A stretch of DNA of 64,000 nucleotides from Massilia putida (GCF_001941825.1 NZ_CP019038.1:5518001-5582000); one strand, 5' to 3'. Counted from the first letter of the stretch, positions 1 to 8,929 are shown. Program-made: numbers and translations. Notes: a model not told the origin generated them from the letters alone.

Positions 1-528
1 CTGGCCGAGCGCGACGGCCTGACGGGCCTGGCCAACCGCCGCCTGTTCGAGGACCGCCTCGTACGCGAATACGAGCGCGCGCGCCGCAGCGGCGCGCCGT
101 TCGCCCTCGTCATGGCCGACATCGACCACTTCAAGCAGTACAACGACCGCTTCGGCCACCTGGCCGGCGACGAATGCCTGCGCAAGGTGGCCGGGGCCGT
201 CGCCGACGGCGCGCGCCGTCCGGCCGACCTGGCCGCGCGCTACGGCGGCGAGGAATTCGCCGTGATCCTGGCCGATACCGATCTGGCCGGCGCCAACGCG
301 GTGGCCGACCGGATCCGCGCGGTCGTGGCAAGCCTCGACCTGCGCCATCCGGACAACCCCGCCGGGCGCGTCAGCCTCAGCATGGGCGTGTACGTCGGCC
401 ATCCCGCCTTGGCCGAGCGCAACGATCCGCTGGCCTGGGTCGACGTGGCCGACCGCCTGCTGTACCAGGCCAAGGGCGCCGGGCGCAACCGCGTCGTCGC
501 GCGCGAAGGCCACGAGGCCGCGGCGTGA
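1..528 (+). CDS. Diguanylate cyclase (GGDEF domain), C-terminal part
   Basis: This frame is open from the first base of the window, so the N-terminal sensor part lies outside. What remains is a GGDEF domain, which makes cyclic di-GMP from two GTP. It opens with the usual RDGLTGLANRR stretch. The metal and substrate motif MADIDHFKQYND begins at about residue 38. The active-site loop reads RYGGEEF, an intact GGEEF signature. Five residues before it sits RPAD, which fits the RxxD inhibitory site, so product feedback inhibition is expected. The gene stops at 526-528, 45 bases before ohrR on the same strand. The input signal cannot be told from this fragment. Confidence 0.93.
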   Translation: MAERDGLTGLANRRLFEDRLVREYERARRSGAPFALVMADIDHFKQYNDRFGHLAGDECLRKVAGAVADGARRPADLAARYGGEEFAVILADTDLAGANAVADRIRAVVASLDLRHPDNPAGRVSLSMGVYVGHPALAERNDPLAWVDVADRLLYQAKGAGRNRVVAREGHEAAA

Positions 529-573
529 CGCCTGCCGTGCGCCGCACCGCCGCGGAAGGCCTACACTGGCATC

Positions 574-1038
574 ATGGAAGCGAACGAAACATCTGCGGAG
601 CAAGGGAGGCGGACGCCTGTCCTCGACGACCAGTTGTGTTTTGCGCTGTACTCGACCGGCCTGGCGATGACCAAGGTGTACCGCAAGCTGTTGCGCAAGC
701 TGGACCTGACTTACCCGCAATACCTCGTCATGCTGGTGCTGTGGGAAAAGGACGAGCAGACGGTGTCCGAGATCGGCGCCCGGCTGTTCCTGGACTCGGC
801 CACCTTGACGCCGCTGCTCAAGCGGCTGGAGGCGGCCGGACTCGTGACCCGGACCCGTTCCGCCCTCGACGAGCGGCAGGTCGTCGTGGCCCTGAGCCCC
901 GCCGGCCGCGCGCTGGAGCAGGAAGCCGCCGCGATCTACGAGGGCGTACTGTGCGCCACCGGCTGCGCGCCGTCCCAGCTGGCTGCCATCAAGGGGCAGC
1001 TCGATATGTTGCGCGGCAAGCTGGCTCACCACACGTGA
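574..1038 (+). CDS. ohrR: Organic hydroperoxide sensor OhrR (MarR family)
   Basis: A 154-residue MarR-family repressor that senses organic hydroperoxides through a reactive cysteine. The core ([48 protein letters not shown]) is the typical OhrR winged helix. Cys22 lies in the LDDQLC motif that holds the peroxidatic cysteine of the family. Further cysteines are at 127 and 131. The 22/127 pairing is the arrangement of two-cysteine OhrR proteins such as the Xanthomonas one, which form an intersubunit disulfide. The usual target gene ohr is not adjacent and was not found in the window; neighbours are a GGDEF gene and an unrelated hypothetical gene. No clear TACAATT-type palindrome was seen in the short upstream gap. 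Confidence 0.93.
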   Translation: MEANETSAEQGRRTPVLDDQLCFALYSTGLAMTKVYRKLLRKLDLTYPQYLVMLVLWEKDEQTVSEIGARLFLDSATLTPLLKRLEAAGLVTRTRSALDERQVVVALSPAGRALEQEAAAIYEGVLCATGCAPSQLAAIKGQLDMLRGKLAHHT

Positions 1039-1081
1039 GCGGCGCCGGCGCGGCGGCGTACGGCTGTGTCAGAATGTCGGA

Positions 1082-1831
1082 ATGGACAAATTACTTTCGG
1101 AATTGACCCGCCTGTACCTGCTGCCGGACAGCCCGGCCGCGCAGGCACTGGCCCAACGCAGCGCCGGCGGGGCGTGCGCGCCCGTCGGCCTCGCATCGAA
1201 CGACGGGTTCACGCGCGCCATCGCGATCCCGTTCCGCAACGCGGCTGGCAGCAACGTCCAGCACTGGGAGCGCCTGTGCGCCGTCGCGAACGGCTTGCAG
1301 GCCGACTTCGGTTTTCCGGCGCCGGCCGTGAGCGTCGCCAGCGCGGGCGGCTTCGTGCTGTGGCTGTCGCTGGCAACGCCCGTCACGGTGGCCGATGCGC
1401 GCCGCTTCGTCGACGGCCTGGGGCGTTTGTGGCCGGACACGCTGCCGCCCGCCGACGTCGTCACCGACCCCGTCGAATTGCCGCCGTGCCTGAACGGGGC
1501 CACCGGCACATGGGCCGCGTTCATCCACCCGGGCATGGGCGCATCGTTCGCGGACGAATCCGGGCTCGACATGCCCCCGCCCGCGGCGGGGCAGGTCGCG
1601 TTTCTCGACGGGCTGGACAGCATCACGGCCGAGCAGTTTGACGAAGCGCTGGCCCGGCTGGCACCGGCGCCGCCGGTGCGGCAACCCGCCCCGCCGGCGC
1701 CGCGCGACGTCCCTGTGCCGGAGGGCCTGCTGCTCAAGGACGCGACATTGGAAGACATCGTCCGTCTCCTGCACGCGCGTCACATCGAACCGACGTTCCG
1801 CTTCAACCTTCCCGAGACTCCGACACGATGA
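1082..1831 (+). CDS. Unrecognised 249-residue protein coupled to a GH43 gene
   Basis: I do not recognise the family. The product is a soluble-looking protein with no signal peptide or membrane segment. It has an N-terminal alpha/beta-like region of about 165 residues, a proline/alanine-rich linker at about 195-215 (APAPPVRQPAPPAPRD), and a short C-terminal tail that includes LEDIVRLLHARHIEPTFRF. This last part resembles a small helical docking segment, but that is only an impression. Its stop overlaps the start of the following GH43 gene by four bases (ATGA at 1828-1831), so the two are probably translationally coupled. Codon use matches the neighbours, so it is very likely a real gene. Confidence 0.75.
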   Translation: MDKLLSELTRLYLLPDSPAAQALAQRSAGGACAPVGLASNDGFTRAIAIPFRNAAGSNVQHWERLCAVANGLQADFGFPAPAVSVASAGGFVLWLSLATPVTVADARRFVDGLGRLWPDTLPPADVVTDPVELPPCLNGATGTWAAFIHPGMGASFADESGLDMPPPAAGQVAFLDGLDSITAEQFDEALARLAPAPPVRQPAPPAPRDVPVPEGLLLKDATLEDIVRLLHARHIEPTFRFNLPETPTR

Positions 1832-2886
1832 ACATCCGTCCGGCCCTGCGCCGCCTGCTGTTTGCGGCCGCGGCCATGGCCGGCGTCGCCGCGCATGCGG
1901 CCAATCCGATCGTCGAAGGGTGGTACGCCGATCCGGAAATCCGCATCTTCGACGACACGTACTGGATCTATCCGACGTATTCCGACGACTTCGGCACGCC
2001 GGACCGGTCGCGGGCGTTCACGGCGCAACAGCAGCGCATGCGGGCCCGGTCGGACCTGATCTGGGCACCGTTCCTCAAGCAGACGTTCATCAACGCCTTC
2101 TCGTCGCGCGATCTGGTGCACTGGACGCGGCACGAGCACGTACTGGATGTCGCGGACGTGGCCTGGGCCGCCTACGCCGTGTGGGCGCCGTCGGCCATCG
2201 AACACCGGGGCAAGTACTACCTGTTCTTCGGCGCGAACGACATCAAGAGCAACGACCAGCTGGGCGGCATCGGCGTGGCGGTGAGCGATCGTCCCGAAGG
2301 ACCGTTCAAGGATGCACTCGGCAAACCGCTGATCGGGCAGATCCGCAACGGCGCGCAGCCGATCGACCAGATGGTCTTCAAGGACGACGACGGCCAGGCG
2401 TACATGGTCTACGGCGGCTGGAAGCATGCCAACGTCGTCAAGCTGGCGCCGGACCTGCTCGGTGTCGTGCCGTTCCCGGACGGGACCACGTACAAGGAGA
2501 TCACGCCCGACCCGGCGTACGTCGAAGGCCCGTTCATGGCCAAGCGCAAGGGTGTGTATTACTTCATGTGGTCGGAAGGCGGCTGGACGGGGCCGGACTA
2601 CCGCGTCGCCTATGCCATGGGTACGTCGCCGTTCGGCCCGTTCAAGCGGATCGGCACGATCCTCGCGCAGGACGGCCGCATCGCGCGGGGCGCGGGCCAC
2701 CATTCCATCGTCAACGTGCCCGGCACCGACGAGTGGTATATCGCCTACCACCGCCGGCCGCTGGGCGACGACGAGGGCAACCATCGGGAGATGGCCATCG
2801 AACGCCTGTATTTCAACGACGACGGCACGATCCGGCCGGTGGTCATGACGCACGAGGGCGTGGCGCCGCGGCCGCTTACCCGGTGA
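1828..2886 (+). CDS. Secreted glycoside hydrolase family 43 protein
   Basis: A 352-residue exported enzyme with a clear signal peptide (about residues 1-24, ending AAHA) and a five-bladed GH43 beta-propeller. The three family carboxylates can be assigned: base Asp35 in GWYADPEI, pKa-modulating Asp180 in QPIDQMV, and acid Glu233 in YVEGPF. GH43 enzymes are inverting beta-xylosidases or alpha-L-arabinofuranosidases; the arabinan locus further along favours an arabinofuranose substrate, but sequence alone does not settle it. The gene starts inside the stop of the preceding gene (ATGA overlap). It converges with the LysR remnant on the other strand, overlapping it by about 11 bases at the 3' ends. 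Confidence 0.88.
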   Translation: MNIRPALRRLLFAAAAMAGVAAHAANPIVEGWYADPEIRIFDDTYWIYPTYSDDFGTPDRSRAFTAQQQRMRARSDLIWAPFLKQTFINAFSSRDLVHWTRHEHVLDVADVAWAAYAVWAPSAIEHRGKYYLFFGANDIKSNDQLGGIGVAVSDRPEGPFKDALGKPLIGQIRNGAQPIDQMVFKDDDGQAYMVYGGWKHANVVKLAPDLLGVVPFPDGTTYKEITPDPAYVEGPFMAKRKGVYYFMWSEGGWTGPDYRVAYAMGTSPFGPFKRIGTILAQDGRIARGAGHHSIVNVPGTDEWYIAYHRRPLGDDEGNHREMAIERLYFNDDGTIRPVVMTHEGVAPRPLTR

Positions 2887-3478
2887 GGTAAGCCGCCAGC
2901 TCGTCCGGCGTGCCTTGCGGGAACGCCGCCTTGAGGTAGTCGAGGAAGGCCGACACGCGTGCGCTCAGCAGCTTGCGCGACGGATACAGCGCCCACAAGG
3001 CGATCTCGGGCCCGGCCACGTCGCCCCAGCGCACCAGCGTGCCGGCGGCGAGATCGTGGCTGACGACGGAGACGGGCAGGCAGCCGGCGCCGACGCCCGC
3101 GCGCACCGCGTCGCGCACCATCGCGAGCGACGACAGGCGCAGCACCGGGTCGATCGCGATGTCGGGCTGTCCCGTCACGATCCAGGCCGTGTGCTCGCTC
3201 CCGGTCCGCACGACGGCGGGCGCCGCCCGGCGCGGGCGGGCCAGCGCCGGACTCGCCACGACGGCCAGCCGGTCGCGCAAGAAGATCCGGCCCACGAGGT
3301 TCTCGTCCCGATCCGGGTTCACGCGAGTCACGAGGTCGACACCTTCCTCGACCATGCCGACGGGCCGGTCTTCCGTCGTGACTTCCAGCCGGACCTCCGG
3401 ATAGCGCAACGCGAACCCGGCCGCCAGTTTTCCCATCGCCGTCTGCGAGAACAGCAGCAGCGCGCTGATCCGCAGCCA
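2876..3478 (-). pseudogene. LysR-family regulator remnant lacking its DNA-binding domain
   Basis: The frame encodes only the effector-binding half of a LysR-type regulator. It is readable from TWLRISALLLFSQTAMGKL, goes through RYPEVRLEVTTEDRPVGMVEEGVDLVTRV, and continues to the usual C-terminal region. The N-terminal winged helix-turn-helix (about 60-90 residues) is missing. Reading upstream on the minus strand, the frame meets a stop codon (TGA) immediately before TWLRIS, and no HTH-like sequence appears in any frame up to the next gene. An internal ATG at 3436 could start a 186-residue product, but such a protein could not bind DNA by the family mode. It neighbours a second damaged gene, which suggests local decay. 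Confidence 0.72.
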
Positions 3479-3547
3479 TGTGTTTCACCAGCGAGACGGG
3501 GTGTCCAAATATGCCGTCTATCGGCGCACCTGTGGGACGTCCAAGCT

Positions 3548-4023
3548 GTGAAGCGTCAACCGGCACCATTTCTGCTTCTCAACCCGGCAGGGGAGATGCC
3601 GCTGACCCGCGCACAGGCCTGGAGCGGACTCGTGCTCAAGGCACGCGACGCCCGCGCATTCCTCCCGCCCAACCTGTGCACGCGTTGCGACGTCGTCGAG
3701 GAAAGCGCGACGCATATCGTGCGCGACGCGACCATCGGCGGCGCCGACCTGCGCGAAATCATCGTCTTCGAGCCGGAACACAAGGTCTCGTTCTTCCAGG
3801 CGAGCGGCCCGCGCGAAGGCGTCATCGTCAACGAGTTGTTCGAGGCCGAGACCGGCGCGCTGCAACTGAAGTTCTATTGCTACACCGGCCTGCGCGGCAA
3901 GGCGCCGGGCGTCCCGAGGCGCAGGCCGAGCAGGCCTGGATGGACAGCGACAAGGGTTACAAGACCGCCTTGTCGTCGACGCTCGAGCGGACCCGCGCGT
4001 TGCTTGCGCAAGTGCGGCTGTGA
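3548..4023 (+). pseudogene. DUF1857/SRPBCC-fold protein, frameshifted near the 3' end
   Basis: The N-terminal about 120 residues read as a DUF1857 (SRPBCC, START-like fold) protein: PLTRAQAWSGLVLKARDARAF, then the TIGGADLREIIVFEPEHKVSFFQ strand region, then LQLKFYCYTGLRGKAPG. From about 3910-3925 the expected continuation (EAQAEQAWMDSDKGYK, then LERTRALLAQVRL) lies in a different frame. One missing base within GTCCCGAGG would explain it. The unshifted frame runs on into low-quality arginine-rich sequence. The start is taken as GTG 3548; ATG 3596 is an alternative. It could be a true frameshift or a sequencing error. Function of the family is unknown beyond a hydrophobic-ligand-binding fold. 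Confidence 0.72.
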
Positions 4024-4133
4024 CCGTTCGTCTTCGGCTTTTCCGAAGTTCAATTTCTGATATTTCTGGTTCTTCTGGTGACCTGTCAGCTATACACTTT
4101 GTCTGTCGTCAATATAGCTGAAAGGGAATCAAA

Positions 4134-4946
4134 ATGAATCGAGTGTCATTGAATGCGGGCAAAAAGCTCGTCGTCGCGATCGTCGTGCTGATCCTGTTGT
4201 TCGCGCTGGCGCCGTTCGGGACGGTGCCGGCGGGCTCGAGAGGCGTGATGACGACGTTCGGCAGCCCGAGCGACCAGGTGCTGAGCGAGGGCATCCACTT
4301 CCGCGTGCCGCTGGCGCAAAAGCTCAACCTCGTCAACGTCTCGATCCAGAAGGGCGAGGGCGAGGGCGACGCCGCCTCGCGCGACCTGCAGACCGTGCAC
4401 ACCCGCGTGGCGCTGAACTACCACGTGCGGCCGGACGCCGCGATGACGGTGTTCCGCGACCTGGGCAACGAGCCGGGCCAGCGCATCATCATCCCGTCCG
4501 TGCAGGAAGCGGTGAAGGCCGTCACGGCGCGCTTCACGGCGGAAGAGCTGATCGCCAAGCGGACCGACGTGCGCGACCAGATCATCGCCCAGCTGCGCGA
4601 ACGGCTGGCCCGCCACGGCATCGTGGTCGACGAATTCTCGATCGTGAACTTCAATTTCTCGCGCTCGTTCAACGACGCGATCGAAGCGAAGACGACGGCC
4701 GAGCAGCTCAAACTGAAGGCCGAACGCGACCTGCAGCGCATCGAAGTGGAAGCGAAGCAGCGCGTGGCCCAGGCGCGCGCCGAGGCCGAATCGCTGGCCG
4801 TGCAGCGCCAGCAGGTGACGCCGGAACTGATCCGCCTGCGCGAGATGGAAAACCAGCGCCTGGCCATCGAGAAATGGGACGGCAAGCTGCCCAATGTGGC
4901 GGGCGGCGCGATCCCGTTCATCAACGTCGCGGCCGCGACGAAATGA
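4134..4946 (+). CDS. Prohibitin-like SPFH/Band 7 membrane protein
   Basis: A 270-residue membrane-anchored protein. One N-terminal transmembrane segment lies at about residues 12-30 (LVVAIVVLILLFALAPF), and the SPFH/Band 7 domain (about 30-200) contains VPAGSRGVMTTFG and the FRDLGNEPGQRIIIPSVQEAVK region typical of prohibitins. A charged coiled coil at about 180-235 (AEQLKLKAERDLQRIEVEAKQRV) follows. Proteins of this class form large ring or cage assemblies in the inner membrane, often tied to FtsH-type proteolysis or membrane domains. No protease gene is adjacent. It has its own upstream region of about 110 bases and seems to be a single-gene unit. The downstream 200 bases hold no gene. Confidence 0.9.
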   Translation: MNRVSLNAGKKLVVAIVVLILLFALAPFGTVPAGSRGVMTTFGSPSDQVLSEGIHFRVPLAQKLNLVNVSIQKGEGEGDAASRDLQTVHTRVALNYHVRPDAAMTVFRDLGNEPGQRIIIPSVQEAVKAVTARFTAEELIAKRTDVRDQIIAQLRERLARHGIVVDEFSIVNFNFSRSFNDAIEAKTTAEQLKLKAERDLQRIEVEAKQRVAQARAEAESLAVQRQQVTPELIRLREMENQRLAIEKWDGKLPNVAGGAIPFINVAAATK

Positions 4947-5088
4947 GTTGTCGCTTTCCGGGCGTAGCGTGGACCTCCCGTGCCAGGCAGACGTTTGCGG
5001 TCCGCGGACGTTCGGTGGGCACGTTTCATTTGCGGCCCCGGCCTCAAATGCCCACCCGACGGCAATTGCGATTCGACGGGTCTTGACG

Positions 5089-5114
5089 AAAAAAAGCGGG
5101 ACCGAAGTCCCGCC
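5089..5114 (-). terminator. Intrinsic terminator of the TonB receptor gene
   Basis: Read on the minus strand, a perfect 7-bp stem (GCGGGAC/GTCCCGC) with a four-base loop TTCG is followed directly by a run of seven T. It lies about 37 bases after the stop of the minus-strand receptor gene. This is a textbook intrinsic terminator. Confidence 0.93.
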
Positions 5115-5150
5115 AAGAGGGTACAGCAGAAGAGGAGATGAAGCGTTACA

Positions 5151-7631
5151 TCAGAAGCGGTAGGTCAGCGAGGCTTCCCACGCACGGCCGAAGATCGGAC
5201 GGGCGTTGATCGGGCCGACGCTGGCGCCGACCAGGCGCGAGTTACCTTCCGTCAGGCCGAGCGCGTTGTTGACGTTGGTGCCGGTGACGCGGAATTCCAG
5301 CTTGTCCGACAGCTCGGCCAGGATGCCCAGGTCCAGCGTGTTATACGACGGCAGGTACTGGGTGTTCTGCTGGTCGGCCCAGCGCGCGCCCACGTGCGCG
5401 TAGGTGCCGTAGAAGCGCAGCGCGTAATCGCCGATCGGCAGGCGGTAGCTCGGCGAGAAGCGGTACTGGAACTTCGGCTGGCGCTGCACCTGGTTGCCGG
5501 CGATGGTCGGATTGTCCTTGTACGTCGAATCCTGCCAGTCGCCCGTCAGCTGCAGCTGCAGGCCCGTGATCGGGCGCACGGCCAGTTCGAATTCCACCCC
5601 CTTGCCGTGCGAGCCGCTCACCGAATACAGCACGCCCGTCGTCGTGATCTGCTGGAACGAGATACCCGTGAAGTCCGTGAAGAACGCGTTCACGTAGGCG
5701 CTGTACAGCGGGGTCGCGGTCTTGTAGCCGATCTCGTATTGCGTGACTTTCGGCGTCGGGACGCGGTTGCGGTCGTTCACCACGTCCTGGCTGCCGGCGT
5801 TGCGCAGGTCGTCGAAGTAGATGAACGTGTGGCCCTGGTTGGCGCGCACGAACACGCTCGAATCGCGCGTCAGTTTATACAGGCCGCCGGCCGTGAACGA
5901 GTTGGCGGTGTCGTCGCGCGACAGGCCCGTGAAGCTGCCGCTCGGCATGGAGGTGCCGTTGTTGTACACGGTCAGCGGGTTGTTGTCCGTGTCGCCCGAG
6001 GTCAGGTTCGAGATCGAGCCCGAGATGTGCTGCTTCTCGTGGCGCATACCGGCGTCGACCTTCATGCGGTCGTTGATGCGCCATTCGTCCGCCAGGAACA
6101 CGGCCGTGTTGTGGCCGTCGTACGACGCGATCGGCGCGTAGAACACGTTGCCGTCCGTGCCGTTTTTCGACACGATGGCGCCGTTGTTCAGCTTGACGTC
6201 GATGAGGCGCGCGTTCGGCGTGGCCGTCATCAAGTGGCTGTTGCCGAGGTACCAGACGTCGTGCGACGAATAGTTGGCGATGTAGGCGCCGGCCGTGATC
6301 GTGTTGTTGTAGCCGATATCCTTGCTGACGCGGAATTCGTCCGTGAACGAGCGCAGCTTTTTCTCGACGGCCCACAGGCCCGCCTGCACCACCTGCTGGT
6401 TGCCTGCGACGGCGCCGCCGCCGTTCGTGTACGTGATGGCGCCGCTCGTGGCCGGTGCGCCGGCCGCCGCGACCACGGCCGCATTGCCGTTGGCGGAAGC
6501 AATGGCCTGGCTCACGTAATCGGCCGCGCTCAGCGGGTTGTTACCCGTGAACATGGCGATCGTGTTGAGGTCGCCCTTGAAGTAGTTGAACTTGTTCGAC
6601 ACGTCCCAGCCGTTCAGCTTTTGCTGGAAATCCGCGCCGACCAGGTTCGAGGAGAGGCCGCGGCCTTCGCCCAGGTCGTACGTCAGCGTCTTGCCCGGGC
6701 CCGCTTCCACCGTGAAGTTGCGCATCTCGTTGCTCATCAAGGTGCCGCGCAGCGGATCGAAGCCGGGGAACGACGAGATCGTGTGGCCGTTGTTCGACGA
6801 GATCAGCGGCACGCCCGTGTAGAACGCGTTCTTGTCGGACGTCGAGCGGGCGTAGACCGTCAGTTCGCCCTGGTCGAGCTTGCGGGTCAGCGAGGCGGAC
6901 AGCTGGCCGCCGTCGTCGGCCGGGAAGCCGGCGTCGCGCACGCCGTTCGTCGTGCGGTAGAAGCCGCCGATCATGCCGTACCAGCCGTCGGCGATCTTGC
7001 CGCTGTAGACGCCGTCGAAGCGGCGCAGGCTGCCGGTGCCCGTCGTGAAGCGCAAGCTGCCTTCCGGCTCGTCGCCGCCTTTCTTCATGATGAAGTTCAT
7101 CGTGGCGCCCGGCTGGCCGCTCGAATAGATCGTGCTCGGACCGCCGCGCAGCACTTCCACGCGCTCGATCGTGTCGTCCAGGCGGAAGGCGGACGAGCCT
7201 TCGAAGAACGACAGCACCGGAACCGGATAGATCGGGTTGCCGTTCATCTGCACGGAGACGAACGGCGAGTCGCTGCCCGACGGGAAGCCGCGCACTTCGA
7301 TGTTGGCGCCGGACTGGCCGCCCGTCGCTTCGGCGTACACGCCCGGCACGATCTTCAGCACGTCGGCCGTGCTGGACGGCGCGGCCTGCTTCAGCTGTTC
7401 CTCGGTCGCGGTCGTGATCGAGAAGCTCGTATCGATCTTGCGCGTGCCGGAGGCCGATGCCGTACCGGTCACGACGACTTGCTGGATTTCTTTCTGGACG
7501 TTGTCCTGCGCGGGCACCGGAGAAGCCTGCTGGGCGCTGGCCTGGGAGTGGGCCACGAGGGCGAGGACTGCGAGGGCAACTGCCGACAGTTGCGGGAACT
7601 GCATGGTGTTTTTCAGCATGGGGTTATTCAT
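5151..7631 (-). CDS. TonB-dependent outer-membrane receptor of the disaccharide locus
   Basis: An 826-residue TonB-dependent receptor. It has a signal peptide (cleavage near ASA-Q34) and a TonB-box-like QQVVVTG at about 50-56. The plug domain follows (DVLKIVPGVYAEATGG, IEVRGF, VEVLRGGPSTIYSSGQPGATMNF), then a beta-barrel ending in the aromatic terminus LTYRF. It should bring a ligand across the outer membrane using TonB energy. It is divergent from lacI-GH65-pgmB-MFS, and its -35 box overlaps the LacI-type operator, so it is probably induced with them and imports the GH65 disaccharide or a longer glucan. A siderophore ligand is possible from the fold, but the context argues against it. Confidence 0.92.
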   Translation of the reverse strand: MNNPMLKNTMQFPQLSAVALAVLALVAHSQASAQQASPVPAQDNVQKEIQQVVVTGTASASGTRKIDTSFSITTATEEQLKQAAPSSTADVLKIVPGVYAEATGGQSGANIEVRGFPSGSDSPFVSVQMNGNPIYPVPVLSFFEGSSAFRLDDTIERVEVLRGGPSTIYSSGQPGATMNFIMKKGGDEPEGSLRFTTGTGSLRRFDGVYSGKIADGWYGMIGGFYRTTNGVRDAGFPADDGGQLSASLTRKLDQGELTVYARSTSDKNAFYTGVPLISSNNGHTISSFPGFDPLRGTLMSNEMRNFTVEAGPGKTLTYDLGEGRGLSSNLVGADFQQKLNGWDVSNKFNYFKGDLNTIAMFTGNNPLSAADYVSQAIASANGNAAVVAAAGAPATSGAITYTNGGGAVAGNQQVVQAGLWAVEKKLRSFTDEFRVSKDIGYNNTITAGAYIANYSSHDVWYLGNSHLMTATPNARLIDVKLNNGAIVSKNGTDGNVFYAPIASYDGHNTAVFLADEWRINDRMKVDAGMRHEKQHISGSISNLTSGDTDNNPLTVYNNGTSMPSGSFTGLSRDDTANSFTAGGLYKLTRDSSVFVRANQGHTFIYFDDLRNAGSQDVVNDRNRVPTPKVTQYEIGYKTATPLYSAYVNAFFTDFTGISFQQITTTGVLYSVSGSHGKGVEFELAVRPITGLQLQLTGDWQDSTYKDNPTIAGNQVQRQPKFQYRFSPSYRLPIGDYALRFYGTYAHVGARWADQQNTQYLPSYNTLDLGILAELSDKLEFRVTGTNVNNALGLTEGNSRLVGASVGPINARPIFGRAWEASLTYRF

Positions 7632-7735
7632 ATTGTGCTCTCTTGTGATTGGGAACCGGCTGCGGGGCGTCTCCTCCCCGTTTTCTGCCCGACGTGGTGG
7701 TTATCGAGCAAGAATGTTGGCCATTGAAACATTGG

Positions 7736-7774
7736 ATTGACATCGATGTCAATCAAAATGCTATCGATGTCATT
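7736..7774. promoter_or_regulatory. Pair of LacI-family operators in the divergent promoter
   Basis: Operator 1 (7736-7753) is a perfect 18-bp palindrome, ATTGACATCGATGTCAAT. Operator 2 (7757-7774) is AATGCTATCGATGTCATT, the same dyad with two mismatches in one arm. Their centres are exactly 21 bp apart, two helical turns. TTGACA on the minus strand within operator 1 fits the -35 box of the receptor gene, so binding would block that promoter. The lacI gene starts about 93 bases downstream. Palindromes centred on CG are typical of the LacI family. Confidence 0.85.
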
Positions 7775-7866
7775 TTTTGTCGACACGGCAAAAAAAGATC
7801 TGTCATAATGCGTCCCGCTCAAGTAATCTGTTACCGCTACTCCAAGATTTACTGCTCACGAACACT

Positions 7867-8874
7867 ATGGCGCAAGCGAAGAAACCGATAGCCGGCGATT
7901 CTGCCGTGACGATGGAAGACCTGGCGAAGATCGCAGGCGTCTCCACGATCACGGTATCGCGTGCGCTGCGCGACAGCCCGCTCGTGACGGAAAACACGCG
8001 GGAAAAGATCCGCAAGATCGCGCAAGAGCAGGGCTACCGTTTCAACATCAGCGCGCGCAACCTGCGCATGCGCCGTTCGTATTCCGTCGCCGTCGTCGTC
8101 GAGATGACGCCCGTGAAGGGGCGGCCGATGTCCGACCCGTATCCGCTCGAACTCCTGGGCGGCATCACGCAGGAATTGACGACGGCCGGCTACAGCGTCG
8201 TCCTCACGTCCAAGCAGCTGCTCGACACGGCCCCGGTGCAGGGCGCCGACGGCCTGATCCTGCTGGGCCAGGGCTCGCACGGCGAAGCCGTGAAAGCCCT
8301 GCAGCAGACCACGCTGCCCCTCGTCGTCTGGGGCGCGCCGGAAGAGGGCGCCACCTATACCGTCGTCGGTTCCGACAACCGCAAGGGCGGCGCCAGCGTG
8401 GCCGAGCGCTTCCTGGAACAGGGCCGGCGCAAGCTGATCTTCGTGGGCGACGTCGACCACGCCGAGGTGCAGGAACGCTGCGCCGGCTTCATCGACGCGC
8501 TGTCCGGCCGCGCCACCGTGCACATCCTGCGCCCGAAAGCGTTCACGTTCGAAGCCGGCTTCGACTGCGTGACGTCGCTGCTGAAAAAGAAGAGCGGCCA
8601 CAGCATCGACGGCCTGTTCGCCGCCAGCGACCTGCTGGCGATGGGCGCCATCCGCGCGCTGACGGAAGCGGGCCTGCGCGTGCCCGACGACATTTCCGTG
8701 GTCGGCTACGACGATACGCCGGGCGCTGCCAGCTTCGTGCCGCCGCTCACGAGCGTCCACCAATACCTGCGCGACGGCGGCGTGCTGCTCGCGAAAAAAA
8801 TGCTGGCCATGATCGATGGCCGGCCGGCGCATTCCGAAATGCTGCCGACCACGCTGATCGTACGTCACACCTGA
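7867..8874 (+). CDS. LacI-family sugar-responsive repressor
   Basis: A 335-residue LacI/GalR regulator. The N-terminal helix-turn-helix is TMEDLAKIAGVSTITVSRAL, followed by the hinge helix region and a periplasmic-binding-protein-like effector domain (SYSVAVVVEM, GADGLILLGQGSH, GLFAASDLLAMGAIRALTEAGLRVPDDISVVGYDD). ATG 7867 was chosen because it begins a normal-length family member; an upstream in-frame ATG at 7777 would add an unusual 30-residue extension across the promoter. It is the first gene of lacI-GH65-pgmB-MFS and probably represses both this operon and the divergent receptor through the operators at 7736-7774. The effector is likely the imported disaccharide or a phosphorylated product (inference). 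Confidence 0.92.
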   Translation: MAQAKKPIAGDSAVTMEDLAKIAGVSTITVSRALRDSPLVTENTREKIRKIAQEQGYRFNISARNLRMRRSYSVAVVVEMTPVKGRPMSDPYPLELLGGITQELTTAGYSVVLTSKQLLDTAPVQGADGLILLGQGSHGEAVKALQQTTLPLVVWGAPEEGATYTVVGSDNRKGGASVAERFLEQGRRKLIFVGDVDHAEVQERCAGFIDALSGRATVHILRPKAFTFEAGFDCVTSLLKKKSGHSIDGLFAASDLLAMGAIRALTEAGLRVPDDISVVGYDDTPGAASFVPPLTSVHQYLRDGGVLLAKKMLAMIDGRPAHSEMLPTTLIVRHT

Positions 8875-8929
8875 CCGCACCCCAACAAGCATGAAGAACG
8901 CGCTCCGCGCACGAGACGAGGAAACCGAA

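Noticed and set aside
5394..7727. A long plus-strand open frame opposite the first TonB receptor
   Set aside because: The minus-strand receptor is complete and followed by a perfect terminator; the plus-strand translation shows no motif.
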